Positions 51,701 to 59,585 of a stretch of 64,000 nt of DNA are shown one piece after another (position 1 is the first letter of the stretch; every line of letters begins with the position of its first letter). Below the pieces are notes generated by a model that did no database searches, was not told the DNA's origin, and saw nothing but the letters and a program-made list of their open reading frames with translations. Both the position numbers and the translations under genes were made by a program. Source of the stretch: Prevotella sp. (GTDB lineage Bacteria; Bacteroidota; Bacteroidia; Bacteroidales; Bacteroidaceae); NCBI GenBank assembly GCA_017389705.1, contig JAFPEE010000262.1:1-64000 (forward strand), written 5' to 3'.

Positions 51701-52954
51701 GTTCCCGATATCTATAACAAGAATAAGTTCTCTAAGTATTGGGATAAGACTACGAATAAGTTCGCTGGTGAGACAACATTCCGCTTCCGTCTGCCTGTTA
51801 AGGGTGAGCACGCTGGTGAGATTAACGCAAATGGTGAGATTGTAAACAGCTCTACAGTACAGTATAAGACCCAGGCTTCTGCTCCTAAGAAGTATTGGGA
51901 GGTTAAGGGTGCTTCAGGTGCTACCTACAAGCTCTATATTGCCGGTGGTGACGCTGATGGCAACTATGGTAATCTGATCTATGCTGTTAAGCGCGGTTCA
52001 ATGACTGCTGACGAGCTGATTTGCGAGATTAGTTCTGATGGAATTATCCTGTACAATGGCTATGAGCCAATTACTACAAACAACAAGGAGAAGACTTTGG
52101 CTGCTAAGGATGTGAACAGCGCTGCCAGCGACATTCTGAACTATGTTGGTATGTACGACAAGAAGGGTAACCTGATTAAGGATTCTTATCTGGATGGTCA
52201 GGATGGTACTAACGACCGTGCATTCACTGCTTACGTTGAGATTATGCCTGAGGCTGAAAATTGCTTCGATCCTCTGATTGGTAAGAACTTCTTCAATGTA
52301 CGCTTCCTGCGTCCTGTTAACCTCTGGCCTGCTGAGACCAACTGGAAGGATGCTCCTAACGCTACTCAGATCTATCCTATCTGGAAGCTCGTTTACATCC
52401 GCGACTGGCGTCAGTATGCTGTCGTTCCTGCAGGTGAGGAGCAGCAGTTCGGTGCTGCAGCTGTTGCAGGTACTGGTCTCGATGGTAAGAAGCATAAGGG
52501 TAATTTCGAAGAGGGTAATGTAACTTACGAGTTCTACGGAATTGAGTATCTCTATGTGAACCGTGACGAGATTCGTTCAGACGCATACCGTGCACCTGAG
52601 GATCGTGTCATCAAGGACACCGAGAAGGACATTCTTGCTAACACTCTGCCTATCGTAGACATTCCTGCCCTGACTGGTACAAATACCTTGTATCCGAAGT
52701 GGGAGTATCTGAAGATCTACGACTGGAAGGGTACTGAGGCTAAGACTAAGGATGAGGCTGGTCAGGTTGCACTTGGTAAGCCCGAGTCTAACGCCATCAA
52801 CGACGTTCTCGCTTACACCAACAACGGTGGTGTTGTGAAGCCGTTCCACGTATATGTTCCCATCTCTCTGAAGTACCCATGGGGTGCTCTGACAGACTGG
52901 ACTCAGAAGGTTTGGGCCGTTATCACAATCGATCCTACTCAGGGTAACGAGTAA
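48701..52954 (+). CDS. giant coiled-coil surface lipoprotein
   Basis: A 1417-residue lipoprotein; the lipobox TSVLTSC-like ending (ASVLTSCKDYDDDIKKLQEQ) places the acylated Cys near residue 25. Residues about 30-260 form a long heptad-rich coiled coil (KSELESLKTSLESQINSVQS). The rest is beta-rich, with large soluble domains, few cysteines and many Asn/Thr/Gly turns. Codons are strongly biased towards GCT, GGT, CGT, CTG and ATC, unlike most neighbours, which indicates very high expression. The size, anchoring and bias suggest a major surface-layer or filament-like protein. I do not recognise a named family for the bulk of it. Confidence 0.7.
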   Translation: MNKTKFFSSLLVVMLFATASVLTSCKDYDDDIKKLQEQIDNRSLKSELESLKTSLESQINSVQSTLNTKIEALQTAVNSKADKSVVDALSTQVTDLTQQLAALSTKVGTIETALEEYAKKADVETLATALAVVQGDVAALQDAIKAANENISKEEAARQAEDKAIRESIKAQEDALAAYKKEMAAIIDALKKDVGFSGTITKLEDDINAVSKALNDFKAQYASDYAAAKAAMQTLSETINKTAASINVLEAFVQKRLTSLVLVPGFYWEGLEGIEVPFAKAPIFKPVAKDRKFTYILIDKAAGDKSVDVTVKSYMTFSTKEGKELIGTENASANKGPWTEIAGPKSLTTANLIAIRDLNGKTGALDYAEISRGGIAKYHINPITANIEGAKIEFFENDAEVYTRATSNGTKIGARAYSEIFSSADGNRNSLDKKTGILTIPFYLEDNQAMKNMFLTWAGSTTDDYFTPTTGDDGTGVFGNGKQLPFIAGQLTVNDTVTITSDYAVVVPADIDIIALADNAALASIKGADGLAHPTYFDKAGKNHVIRDNHLYESAGYNGATDQDSYGAIPMPATHTVAYDGIFNINFIETHIKYTTYAKYGTSKDERTATAEELQAMGLHYEYTLVDYIVGNNVTGESVHMEQVDKDGNPVTDKKSPYFAPRSVTEDGKTISGKVATREAIGREPLVRVDLVDQDGNIVRYGYVKIRIAEDAVEAKGMEVTINFADIYFNCGEEVRVTWSQMENLILAKLNDGKGMTKQEFEGNYYLDVVGGYKDMPYITPSAVGSLYPAGPLYTDTWEARRFFKKADGTYELANTKKGDDAATWNDDPMARMSSYTNTNNWFGRVWYTPHDNATAGHNWDESTNVLIWNLEPKADENSNLDSDAKFYKLRSVVGATYETKGLSAKELSTVVRFVNKFNGTYIYVTLRFAPEKLHFAYADINRRVLDHWYDFAEGYKDNTADTIEVYANVPTPALQGKDNPLNVVSFRKDLKEYWLNQTVVPDIYNKNKFSKYWDKTTNKFAGETTFRFRLPVKGEHAGEINANGEIVNSSTVQYKTQASAPKKYWEVKGASGATYKLYIAGGDADGNYGNLIYAVKRGSMTADELICEISSDGIILYNGYEPITTNNKEKTLAAKDVNSAASDILNYVGMYDKKGNLIKDSYLDGQDGTNDRAFTAYVEIMPEAENCFDPLIGKNFFNVRFLRPVNLWPAETNWKDAPNATQIYPIWKLVYIRDWRQYAVVPAGEEQQFGAAAVAGTGLDGKKHKGNFEEGNVTYEFYGIEYLYVNRDEIRSDAYRAPEDRVIKDTEKDILANTLPIVDIPALTGTNTLYPKWEYLKIYDWKGTEAKTKDEAGQVALGKPESNAINDVLAYTNNGGVVKPFHVYVPISLKYPWGALTDWTQKVWAVITIDPTQGNE

Positions 52955-52991
52955 TTAGTTCGTAAGTAGATTTTTAATCTATTATAACTCA

Positions 52992-53036
52992 AAGAGGGGT
53001 GTCAACAGATTGGCACCCCTCTTGTTTAAAAACGAA
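52992..53036 (+). terminator. terminator after giant lipoprotein
   Basis: AAGAGGGGTG (52992-53001) pairs perfectly with CACCCCTCTT (53024-53033), followed by GTTT. It lies 38 bp after the stop and just before a small lipoprotein gene, which may be transcribed by readthrough. Confidence 0.7.
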
Positions 53037-53045
53037 AATGAAGAT

Positions 53046-53561
53046 ATGAAAAAGTTATTGTTTTCTCTGATGGCAGTCATGCTTTCTACTGCTGTGATGA
53101 CCTCTTGTGGCGGTAAGAAGGAAGCACCAGCTGATGAGGTGGAGGCTCCTGCTTATGTATTTACAAGGGAGGATACTACAAAGGTACATGACCTTGTAAA
53201 CCAGTTTACGGTGCGTTTGCAAAATGGTGACATCGCCGGGGCTGTAGATATGTTAAGGTATCTGAATGGTGATAGCATCCAGTCTCTTGACCAGGCTTTC
53301 CGTCAGCGCCAGGGCCATTCATTGATGTTTGTTGCAGGCAAGGCCGGCTATGAATTGAATCGCATAGTTTTTAATAGCAATATAGATAATGAGGCTAAGA
53401 TTGATATTGTTTTGTTTGAGAAAGAAGAGGGAGATTCGCGCCCCAATACTACTTCCTTCTATTTGCGTCCTGTACGAATAGATGATGAGTGGTACTTGAC
53501 AACAAAAGACAATATTACAGATACTCATTCAGATATGTCAAGTAATAATGATAACCTATAA
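53046..53561 (+). CDS. small lipoprotein of unknown function
   Basis: A 171-residue lipoprotein with lipobox VMTSCGGKKE (acylated Cys near 20). The mature part has two moderately conserved-looking segments, VHDLVNQFTVRLQNGDIAGA and EWYLTTKDNITDTHSDMSSN, a pattern seen in NTF2-like or DUF4878-like small lipoproteins, but I cannot assign a family. The in-frame start at 53010 lies upstream of the signal; ATG 53046 is used because it starts the signal peptide. It overlaps the next gene by 14 bp. Confidence 0.7.
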   Translation: MKKLLFSLMAVMLSTAVMTSCGGKKEAPADEVEAPAYVFTREDTTKVHDLVNQFTVRLQNGDIAGAVDMLRYLNGDSIQSLDQAFRQRQGHSLMFVAGKAGYELNRIVFNSNIDNEAKIDIVLFEKEEGDSRPNTTSFYLRPVRIDDEWYLTTKDNITDTHSDMSSNNDNL

Positions 53562-53976
53562 GCTGAAGTATGCTCTTTCAGGGTGTACATTGCTATTCAT
53601 CTTTTGCCTGCTGTCGGCTTCGTGCCGTCGGCAGGCTGTTACTTCTCGTGTCTCTGCAGCCAAGATAGAGTTCATTGGTACGACAGAGTATGACTTTGGC
53701 AGATACTCAACCCGTGATACGGTTTTCCATTACTTTGTGTATAAGAATGTAGGCGATGTACCATTCGTCATAGACAGCGTTGAACCTTCCTGCCATTGTG
53801 TTCAACCTGTATACAACAAACGTCCCCTTCCTCCAGGTGGGATTGACAGTATTAGAATGGCTTACGATGGTAGTGGTTTTGTGCCTGGTTTCTTTACCAA
53901 GCGATGTGACATTTATTCCAATGCAGATACCGTTTACCAGCTTCGAATTCGCGGCCAATATTATGAGGAGCAATAG
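53548..53976 (+). CDS. DUF1573 domain lipoprotein
   Basis: A 142-residue lipoprotein (lipobox LLSASCRRQ, Cys near residue 26). The mature part carries the DUF1573 immunoglobulin-like fold: FGRYSTRDTVFHYFVYKNVG, FVIDSVEPSCHCVQPVYNKR and PLPPGGIDSIRMAYDGSGF. The family is abundant in Bacteroidetes envelopes with no established function. It overlaps the preceding lipoprotein by 14 bp and is followed by a 22-bp repeat array and a terminator. Confidence 0.85.
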   Translation: MITYKLKYALSGCTLLFIFCLLSASCRRQAVTSRVSAAKIEFIGTTEYDFGRYSTRDTVFHYFVYKNVGDVPFVIDSVEPSCHCVQPVYNKRPLPPGGIDSIRMAYDGSGFVPGFFTKRCDIYSNADTVYQLRIRGQYYEEQ

Positions 53977-53986
53977 GACTAAAAGT

Positions 53987-54068
53987 TTGTCGGTATGTAA
54001 CTAGTAGTTTCTCGGCATGTAACTGTTGGTTTCTCGGCATGAAACTCCTGCTTTATCGGCATATATCT
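53987..54068. repeat. 22-bp tandem array (CTCGGCAT type)
   Basis: Four units in phase at 22 bp: CGGTAT at 53991, CGGCAT at 54013, 54035 and 54057. The fullest units read GTTTCTCGGCATGTAACTG. In reverse complement the core CAGTTACATGCCGAG is identical to part of the RAYT-linked array (from 9447). The last unit runs directly into the terminator hairpin. There are no 11-bp flanking arms here. Confidence 0.85.
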
Positions 54069-54069
54069 G

Positions 54070-54098
54070 GTGCTCACTCGTAAGGTGAGCACTTTTTT
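54070..54098 (+). terminator. intrinsic terminator after DUF1573 gene
   Basis: GTGCTCAC (54070-54077) pairs with GTGAGCAC (54085-54092), 7-nt loop, followed by six Ts. Confidence 0.85.
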
Positions 54099-54118
54099 GC
54101 TTATTTCCTTTAAAAAAT

Positions 54119-54150
54119 TTTGCATTTATAAAATACTTTTTGTATCTTTG
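54119..54150 (+). promoter_or_regulatory. promoter of ompA
   Basis: TTTG (54119-54122), 20-bp spacer, TATCTTTG (54143-54150); ATG 54188 after a 37-nt AT-rich leader. Confidence 0.8.
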
Positions 54151-54187
54151 CACCCAAATAGTACTATTTACTTAATATTAAGGAATT

Positions 54188-55312
54188 ATGAAGATTAAGA
54201 CTTTATTGGTAGCTTGCTTGGCTTTTGTAAGCCTGAGCGCTATGGCGCAGAAGCAGCAGAAGGTGGTTGACCGTATCGACCAGCGCACTGTGCAGGAGTT
54301 AGATCACACTGACGTGACAACTCAGTTCAAGCCTTATTGGTATCTGGATCTGCAGGGCGGAGCTCAGTGGACTATTGGTGAGGCTAAGTTTAAGGACCTC
54401 CTTTCTCCCAACGTACAGCTGGGTCTGGGTTATCAGTTCTCTAAGGTTGTTGGTGCTCGTCTGGCTTTCAACGGCTGGCAGTCAAAGGGTGGTTTTGACA
54501 ATCTGGAGATTAAGAAGTACAAGTGGAAGTATGTAGCTGGTGGTTTGGATGTTACCTTCAACATCTCTAACCTTGTAGCAGGCTGGAACCCCAAGCGCTT
54601 GTTCAACTTCTCACTCTTCGTAGGAGGTGGTGCCAACATGGCTTTCAGCAATGACGAGGCTAATGATTTGGCTGCTCAGGGATATACCATGCAGTACCTT
54701 TGGGATGGCACTAAGTTCCGTCCTTATTTCCGCGGTGGTGCACAGGCAATGTTCCGTCTGAGCGATTGTGTGAACCTGTTGTTTGAGGGTAGCTTCAATG
54801 GTCTGTCTGACAAGTACAACTCTAAGTATGGCGACAACATCGATAAGTATGTGAACGCTCTGGTTGGTCTGCGCATCAACCTTGGTAAGACCTACAAGGA
54901 GGAGTCGCACGAGGTTTATCGCGACGTTGTAGTAACCGATACCATCTATAAGTATGTTACTATTGAGGAGCCGAAGCCTGCTAAGGTTGAGCCAATGCGA
55001 CGTGAGGTGTTCTTCGTCATCAACAAGTATGACATTCGCGACACTGAGGTTGGTAAGATCAAGGATGTTGCTGATTATCTGAACGCCAACAAGGATGCCA
55101 AGGTTAACATTGTAGGTTATGCTGACGCTGGTACTGGTAACGATCGTATCAACGACCGTCTGGCTAAGCAGCGTGCTGACGCTGTTGTAAAGTGCCTGCT
55201 TGAGAAGTACGAGATTGCTGCTGACCGCATCAGCTACGACTCAAAGGGTGCTCACGAGCAGCCGTTTGCTGAGAACGACAAGAACCGTGTTACCATCATG
55301 ATTGCCGAGTAA
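54188..55312 (+). CDS. OmpA-family outer-membrane protein
   Basis: A 374-residue major outer-membrane protein (signal ending LSAMAQ). An N-terminal eight-stranded barrel spans about 30-240, including NLVAGWNPKRLFNFSLFVGG, and then a linker. The C-terminal OmpA peptidoglycan-binding domain has FFVINKYDIRDTEVGKIKDV, VNIVGYADAGTGNDRINDRL and AKQRADAVVKCLLEKY. Codon bias is strong, as in the giant lipoprotein, indicating high expression. Its barrel motif reappears in the five-module protein at 59566-62697. It has its own promoter and a perfect 12-bp terminator. Confidence 0.92.
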   Translation: MKIKTLLVACLAFVSLSAMAQKQQKVVDRIDQRTVQELDHTDVTTQFKPYWYLDLQGGAQWTIGEAKFKDLLSPNVQLGLGYQFSKVVGARLAFNGWQSKGGFDNLEIKKYKWKYVAGGLDVTFNISNLVAGWNPKRLFNFSLFVGGGANMAFSNDEANDLAAQGYTMQYLWDGTKFRPYFRGGAQAMFRLSDCVNLLFEGSFNGLSDKYNSKYGDNIDKYVNALVGLRINLGKTYKEESHEVYRDVVVTDTIYKYVTIEEPKPAKVEPMRREVFFVINKYDIRDTEVGKIKDVADYLNANKDAKVNIVGYADAGTGNDRINDRLAKQRADAVVKCLLEKYEIAADRISYDSKGAHEQPFAENDKNRVTIMIAE

Positions 55313-55336
55313 ACAATTTGTGATACTAAGGTATAA

Positions 55337-55369
55337 AAAATCCTGCCAACCTTACGGTGGCAGGATTTT
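55337..55369. terminator. two-way terminator after ompA
   Basis: AAAATCCTGCCA (55337-55348) and TGGCAGGATTTT (55358-55369) form a perfect 12-bp stem with T-runs at both 3' ends, so it can end the ompA transcript and a minus-strand transcript. Confidence 0.85.
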
Positions 55370-55410
55370 CTTTTCTATACTTTCATTTTCCTCGGAGGTT
55401 CGCTTTTTCT

Positions 55411-55476
55411 TTATTTCTTAATCATGTGGATGCCTTTCTTGGCGAGCGATACCACTACATAATTGAAGATAATCAT
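55411..55476 (-). CDS. possible 21-residue small protein
   Basis: The minus strand encodes MIIFNYVVVSLAKKGIHMIK then K-stop: a short hydrophobic helix with a basic tail. It lies within what looks like a complete small transcription unit, with a full promoter upstream (55576-55546), a leader of about 65 nt and the two-way terminator at 55337-55369. I do not recognise it. It could be a membrane micropeptide, a leader peptide, or simply part of a small RNA of about 200 nt. Confidence 0.4.
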   Translation of the reverse strand: MIIFNYVVVSLAKKGIHMIKK

Positions 55477-55545
55477 AACTAAAACTTTTTAATTGTTAAA
55501 TCCTAAAAACTACTTTCTTTGTGTCTCTTTTGTCCTTTGACAATG

Positions 55546-55576
55546 CAAAGGTACGAATTGTGTGCGAACACACAAA
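55546..55576 (-). promoter_or_regulatory. minus-strand promoter with internal dyad
   Basis: Minus strand: TTTG (55576-55573), 19-bp spacer and TACCTTTG (55553-55546), a full consensus. Within and next to the spacer is the dyad TTGTGTG-TTCG-CACACAA, a likely operator. No annotated-size gene lies downstream. Confidence 0.6.
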
Positions 55577-55665
55577 GAATTTATGCTTTTTTTATTCAAT
55601 AGATAGGTTCTTCTTGATGTAGGTCAAAGTAAAACGACAAACAATCCTATGTTAAAGGAAAATTC

Positions 55666-55697
55666 TTTGTATATTTAGAAAAAGATTCGTACCTTTG
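55666..55697 (+). promoter_or_regulatory. promoter of envelope operon
   Basis: TTTG (55666-55669), 20-bp spacer, TACCTTTG (55690-55697), 23 bp before the TTG start at 55721. Confidence 0.75.
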
Positions 55698-55720
55698 CAG
55701 CTAATAAGCAAACAGAGGGT

Positions 55721-56668
55721 TTGAAACGTAACTTATATATGTTTTTTTTACTTGGTGTGCTTCTGGTCTGTATGACTACTTGGGGGCGCACTAAGAAACG
55801 TATAGTCCCTCCAAAAACGCTTTATGGTAACCGACTCGATACGTTGACATTCGGGGAGCGCTTCAGCCTAAAGACCAATGGTGTAGACTGGTTATTGCTA
55901 ACTCCTAATCTTGGAGTTGATTTTACCTTGGGGAATATGAACTGGAGTCGATGGACTCTAGGCGTCAGTGGGCGTTATAAACCTTCAGGTCGTGAAGCTA
56001 ATACTCCGTATCACTCCCTCCTTTTCCGTGATGTGCGTATAGATATCCGTCGCTATATGCATACAAAGCGGGAGCGGCTATCTTGGTTTGCAGGTATTTA
56101 TGGGACTTATGGCAAACACGACGTAAAATTCAACGAAACAGGCTATGACGGCCATCATATAGCAGCCGGTTTGACGGGTGGTTTGGTGATGCCCCTTTAT
56201 GGCTATCGGAATGGTAGTAGTTTGGATTTAGAGTTTTCTGGAAGTGTTGGTGTGATGTTTGTCAAACATGACGAATACCGGAAGGAGAATGATTCGTATA
56301 TAACCATTACCCCTGCTGCGAGTTATACGATGGACTGGAGTCCTGTTTTGTATCTTGTTGGCAATAATGTGTTACGTGTCAGCTTAGTCTATCATTTTGG
56401 ACAATCTGTTTCTAATCGCTATAAGCGCCGTGTAACTGTAGATGAGCATTACCGTTTGCATCTTTACGATATGAAGTTACGTCGTGACTCTATACGGCAG
56501 GCTAATACTGAGCGCAGGGAATTTCGTCGTGACTCGCTTGATAAGGTTGACTATGAGCGACGTTTTGAAAAACAGCGCCTTGCATTGGAGAAGGCATTCA
56601 TAGCAGACTCCTTGCGACAAGTGAAGAAGCTGGAGGCCAAAGATACTACGAAAGTAAAGAAGAAATGA
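55721..56668 (+). CDS. DUF3575-type exported barrel protein
   Basis: A 315-residue exported protein of the DUF3575 type. Translation probably starts at TTG 55721 (MKRNLYMFFLLGVLLVCMTT), which supplies the basic part of the signal peptide; the first ATG is at 55739. The barrel-like core includes FSLKTNGVDWLLLTPNLGVD, FRDVRIDIRRYM and WFAGIYGTYGKHDVKFNETG; the C-terminal 70 residues are charged and coiled (RREFRRDSLDKVDYERRFEK). DUF3575 proteins occur beside fimbrial or envelope operons in Bacteroidetes. It is first in a four-gene operon ending in the five-module barrel protein. Confidence 0.8.
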   Translation: MKRNLYMFFLLGVLLVCMTTWGRTKKRIVPPKTLYGNRLDTLTFGERFSLKTNGVDWLLLTPNLGVDFTLGNMNWSRWTLGVSGRYKPSGREANTPYHSLLFRDVRIDIRRYMHTKRERLSWFAGIYGTYGKHDVKFNETGYDGHHIAAGLTGGLVMPLYGYRNGSSLDLEFSGSVGVMFVKHDEYRKENDSYITITPAASYTMDWSPVLYLVGNNVLRVSLVYHFGQSVSNRYKRRVTVDEHYRLHLYDMKLRRDSIRQANTERREFRRDSLDKVDYERRFEKQRLALEKAFIADSLRQVKKLEAKDTTKVKKK

Positions 56669-57174
56669 GGGGTTGGAAGAAAATATGGCTTATGGCTATT
56701 GTGACATTATTGCCGATGAAGGGCAGTGCACAGTTGCTGGCTGTCAATACTGACGTTGCTTTGTTGGCCACCCAGACTTATAACGTCGGGTTTGAGATGA
56801 CTGTCAGTAATCGAAGTACGCTAGGCCTTGCCGTGTTGGGAAACTATCACCCATGGGTGCTTAGCGATATGCGCTGTATAGCGGTACAGCCCGAGTGGCG
56901 CTATTATTTAAGTGGTCGCTCCATGATGTCTCACTTTGTAGGTGTCAGTGTCTTAGCGGCAAACTACGATTTCACATGGAAGGAAGAAAACCACCATGGC
57001 GATGCCCTTGGGGCAGGGGTGACTTTTGGTTATGTGCTACCACTCTCAGAGCGACTGAACATAGACTTCCATGCCGGTGTAGGCCTGATTTTCTACAATA
57101 GCAAAGAGTATAAAGTGAGCAGCATCATTCTTCCTACTAAGATTGGCATCTCGCTGTCGTATATAATAAGATAA
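56665..57174 (+). CDS. small DUF3575-like exported barrel protein
   Basis: A 169-residue protein with signal peptide (MRGWKKIWLMAIVTLLPMKG, cleavage after SAQ). The mature region LLAVNTDVALLATQTYNVGF, IAVQPEWRYYLSGRSMMSHF and VTFGYVLPLSERLNIDFHAG matches the DUF3575 pattern of alternating strands, about eight in all, a small outer-membrane barrel. It overlaps the preceding gene by four bases (ATGA) and precedes the OmpA-domain gene by two bases, so the three are translationally linked. Confidence 0.8.
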   Translation: MRGWKKIWLMAIVTLLPMKGSAQLLAVNTDVALLATQTYNVGFEMTVSNRSTLGLAVLGNYHPWVLSDMRCIAVQPEWRYYLSGRSMMSHFVGVSVLAANYDFTWKEENHHGDALGAGVTFGYVLPLSERLNIDFHAGVGLIFYNSKEYKVSSIILPTKIGISLSYIIR

Positions 57175-57176
57175 AG

Positions 57177-59585
57177 GTGAACAGCAGAAAGATCATATTG
57201 ACCCTCATCATGATGTGTGCGGCTCTTACGGGACGTGCACAGGTGGTGCATATTATAGGTCAGATTTGTAGGGTCATGAAGAGCATTGATGGTGGAACAC
57301 AGAAAATGCCAGTAAGTATTACCGTCTATGTCTTCGACAATATGACAGAAGCTAACCGCCAAGCTCAGGAGTATCGAGCTCAGGCCAAACGCCAAGGAGG
57401 ATATGCGACCATCAAGAGTAACGACTTGGTCAAACCCGACTATGAAGGTCATTTTGAGGCTGACGTGGCAGTGGGTGGTGCATTGCTGGTAGTAGATGAG
57501 GGTAATCCTCAAGTCATCAAAATTACTAGCGAGCTGAATTATGAGATTGTCTTGAAGAGCGATACTGCTGATGGTATCTTGCTGAAGAATACCGATATCT
57601 ATGGTGAGCGCAAAGGTATCACTATGCGTGAGATGCCTCCTATTGATGATGGTCCCAATCTGCACTGGAATGTGGCAATGGGGCTTCCTGCCGAATATGG
57701 CGACAACCGCTCGCGACTGATTTTTCAGCCTGCAGTTATAGACTGCCAGACAGAGGATACTGTACAATATCTGGAACCGATGGTTTTCGAAGGAAGCAAA
57801 TATCAACTTGCCCAACGTCGCCGTAAGAGTTTTGATGTTTTACGTAATGACTCATTGGCACCCTATCTGCAATCCTCACTGCTTAGCAGCCAACCTTTAT
57901 CCTTCCAATGGGAGACCACTTTCCCTAAACCCAATCCTGATTGTAGTTATAAGTGGGTGTCAGTGTTACAGATGGAAGACTTTAACCATGTTTACTATGC
58001 CGACGACACCAAGGAGGGTACATGTAATAGCCGCAAGCCTTGGAAGATGCTCGAAATTGACTTTGCCCGTAAAGAGATTACACTCGATGAGCGTTATTAT
58101 GAGCAGGCTAAGGCTCAGCTGCGAGAGACTGACCGTGACTTGCAGTTGACCTTTGAGGTTGGTAGCGCCCGATTAACGGAAGACTCTGTCAATACGCAAC
58201 AGATCAATCATCTGATTCGTGAGTTGAAGTCATATGGGCGACAGCTGATGAATGTAAAGATTCAAGGAACGGCCTCACCTGATGGAAATGCTGAGCGTAA
58301 TACTGAATTGGCTAATAAACGTGCCCAGATGGCATTGGGTATGATCAGTCAGTATGTGGGTACTGCCAGCATGCAGGTGGCTTCACCGAGGGTTTATTCC
58401 TGGAATGATGTAGCAGACTCTCTGGACCAACGTGGATTGCATATAGAGGCTACCGAACTACGTGAGTTAATCAGTCGCAATGCCGTTGCCAGCATTCGGC
58501 GTATGATGGGCGAGCAACCGGTTATAAATCAGATCTTGCAGAACCAGCGACTGATGAAGTGCTCGTATACCATTCGCCAGAACAAAGTAATGGATCCTGA
58601 GGAAGCTTTATGGGCTTACTATCACGATAAATCGTATGCCGAGGGAGGCGACAATCGTTTCTCCAATGGTGACTACTATCACCTATTTCGTCAGATTAAG
58701 GATTCCGCCGAATTGCATAAGCTGACAGTCAGAGCATATAATGAAATGAAGGACCGCTCCTCGTCGAAATACAGCCCATTTGCTGCCTATATTGCCAATC
58801 GTATGGCCTGCTATGCAATAGAACGTGGCGAGGGTAATACCGATATCTTGGCTCCTTTTATCGATATGAAGTCTGGGCTGGAGACACAACGACAGATTTC
58901 TTTTGACAATGAGTTTAAGTATACAGTCAATCGGAGAGAGCTAGTAGCTAATCAGGCTGTGATGTATTTTAAGCGAATGAAACTCGGTGCGGCTTCACAT
59001 TTGGTCAGTAAATTGCCCAATACAGATGAGTTCCGCGATATTAAGATGTTCACTGATCTGGAGACTCTCTTCTTCAAACAGAACAAGACTACAGAGGAGC
59101 AGAAACGCGCAGAGGCTGCATTGCATTATGCTATGCAGAGCAGTGCCATCAATCGTGCAGTGCTTACCTTCGAGCTCTCGCCTGAATTGGGGAAAACGTA
59201 TCAGGAGGTCGAACCCATGATTGATGCTCTTCCCGATGATAGCCCCAAGAAATGGTATATCAAGGGGGTAATAGCTGCCAATAGTCCAGAGGCCAGCAAT
59301 GACGACTTTATGGAGTTGGCTGCCAAATATGGTGCTGAGAAGGCAATCCTCATGCAGGAAAACAAGACTCCCTCGTTCCTAGCTTACATGCAGCATTGCT
59401 TTGATATAGATCCAAGTTATTATAAGAAGTATTACAACTCTGATGCTAATATCAGTGATGAAATCAAAAAGAAATATCCATACGATCAGAGCAAGGCGCA
59501 GGTATATCGTGAGAAATTCGAGACGCTGCTGACAACGGGGCAAAAGGAAGAAACGGAACAATTGAATGAAAGTAAGGAGAAATAA
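57177..59585 (+). CDS. exported OmpA-domain protein with helical repeats
   Basis: An 802-residue exported protein starting at GTG 57177 (MNSRKIILTLIMMCAALTGR, signal ending GRAQ). After a beta-rich N-terminal half, an OmpA-like peptidoglycan-binding domain lies at about 320-420 (LQLTFEVGSARLTEDSVNTQ, MNVKIQGTASPDGNAERNTE, ELANKRAQMALGMI). The C-terminal 350 residues are helical, TPR-like (AEAALHYAMQSSAINRAVLT). It probably anchors an envelope complex to peptidoglycan. Its end overlaps the start of the five-module barrel gene by 20 bp. Confidence 0.75.
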   Translation: MNSRKIILTLIMMCAALTGRAQVVHIIGQICRVMKSIDGGTQKMPVSITVYVFDNMTEANRQAQEYRAQAKRQGGYATIKSNDLVKPDYEGHFEADVAVGGALLVVDEGNPQVIKITSELNYEIVLKSDTADGILLKNTDIYGERKGITMREMPPIDDGPNLHWNVAMGLPAEYGDNRSRLIFQPAVIDCQTEDTVQYLEPMVFEGSKYQLAQRRRKSFDVLRNDSLAPYLQSSLLSSQPLSFQWETTFPKPNPDCSYKWVSVLQMEDFNHVYYADDTKEGTCNSRKPWKMLEIDFARKEITLDERYYEQAKAQLRETDRDLQLTFEVGSARLTEDSVNTQQINHLIRELKSYGRQLMNVKIQGTASPDGNAERNTELANKRAQMALGMISQYVGTASMQVASPRVYSWNDVADSLDQRGLHIEATELRELISRNAVASIRRMMGEQPVINQILQNQRLMKCSYTIRQNKVMDPEEALWAYYHDKSYAEGGDNRFSNGDYYHLFRQIKDSAELHKLTVRAYNEMKDRSSSKYSPFAAYIANRMACYAIERGEGNTDILAPFIDMKSGLETQRQISFDNEFKYTVNRRELVANQAVMYFKRMKLGAASHLVSKLPNTDEFRDIKMFTDLETLFFKQNKTTEEQKRAEAALHYAMQSSAINRAVLTFELSPELGKTYQEVEPMIDALPDDSPKKWYIKGVIAANSPEASNDDFMELAAKYGAEKAILMQENKTPSFLAYMQHCFDIDPSYYKKYYNSDANISDEIKKKYPYDQSKAQVYREKFETLLTTGQKEETEQLNESKEK

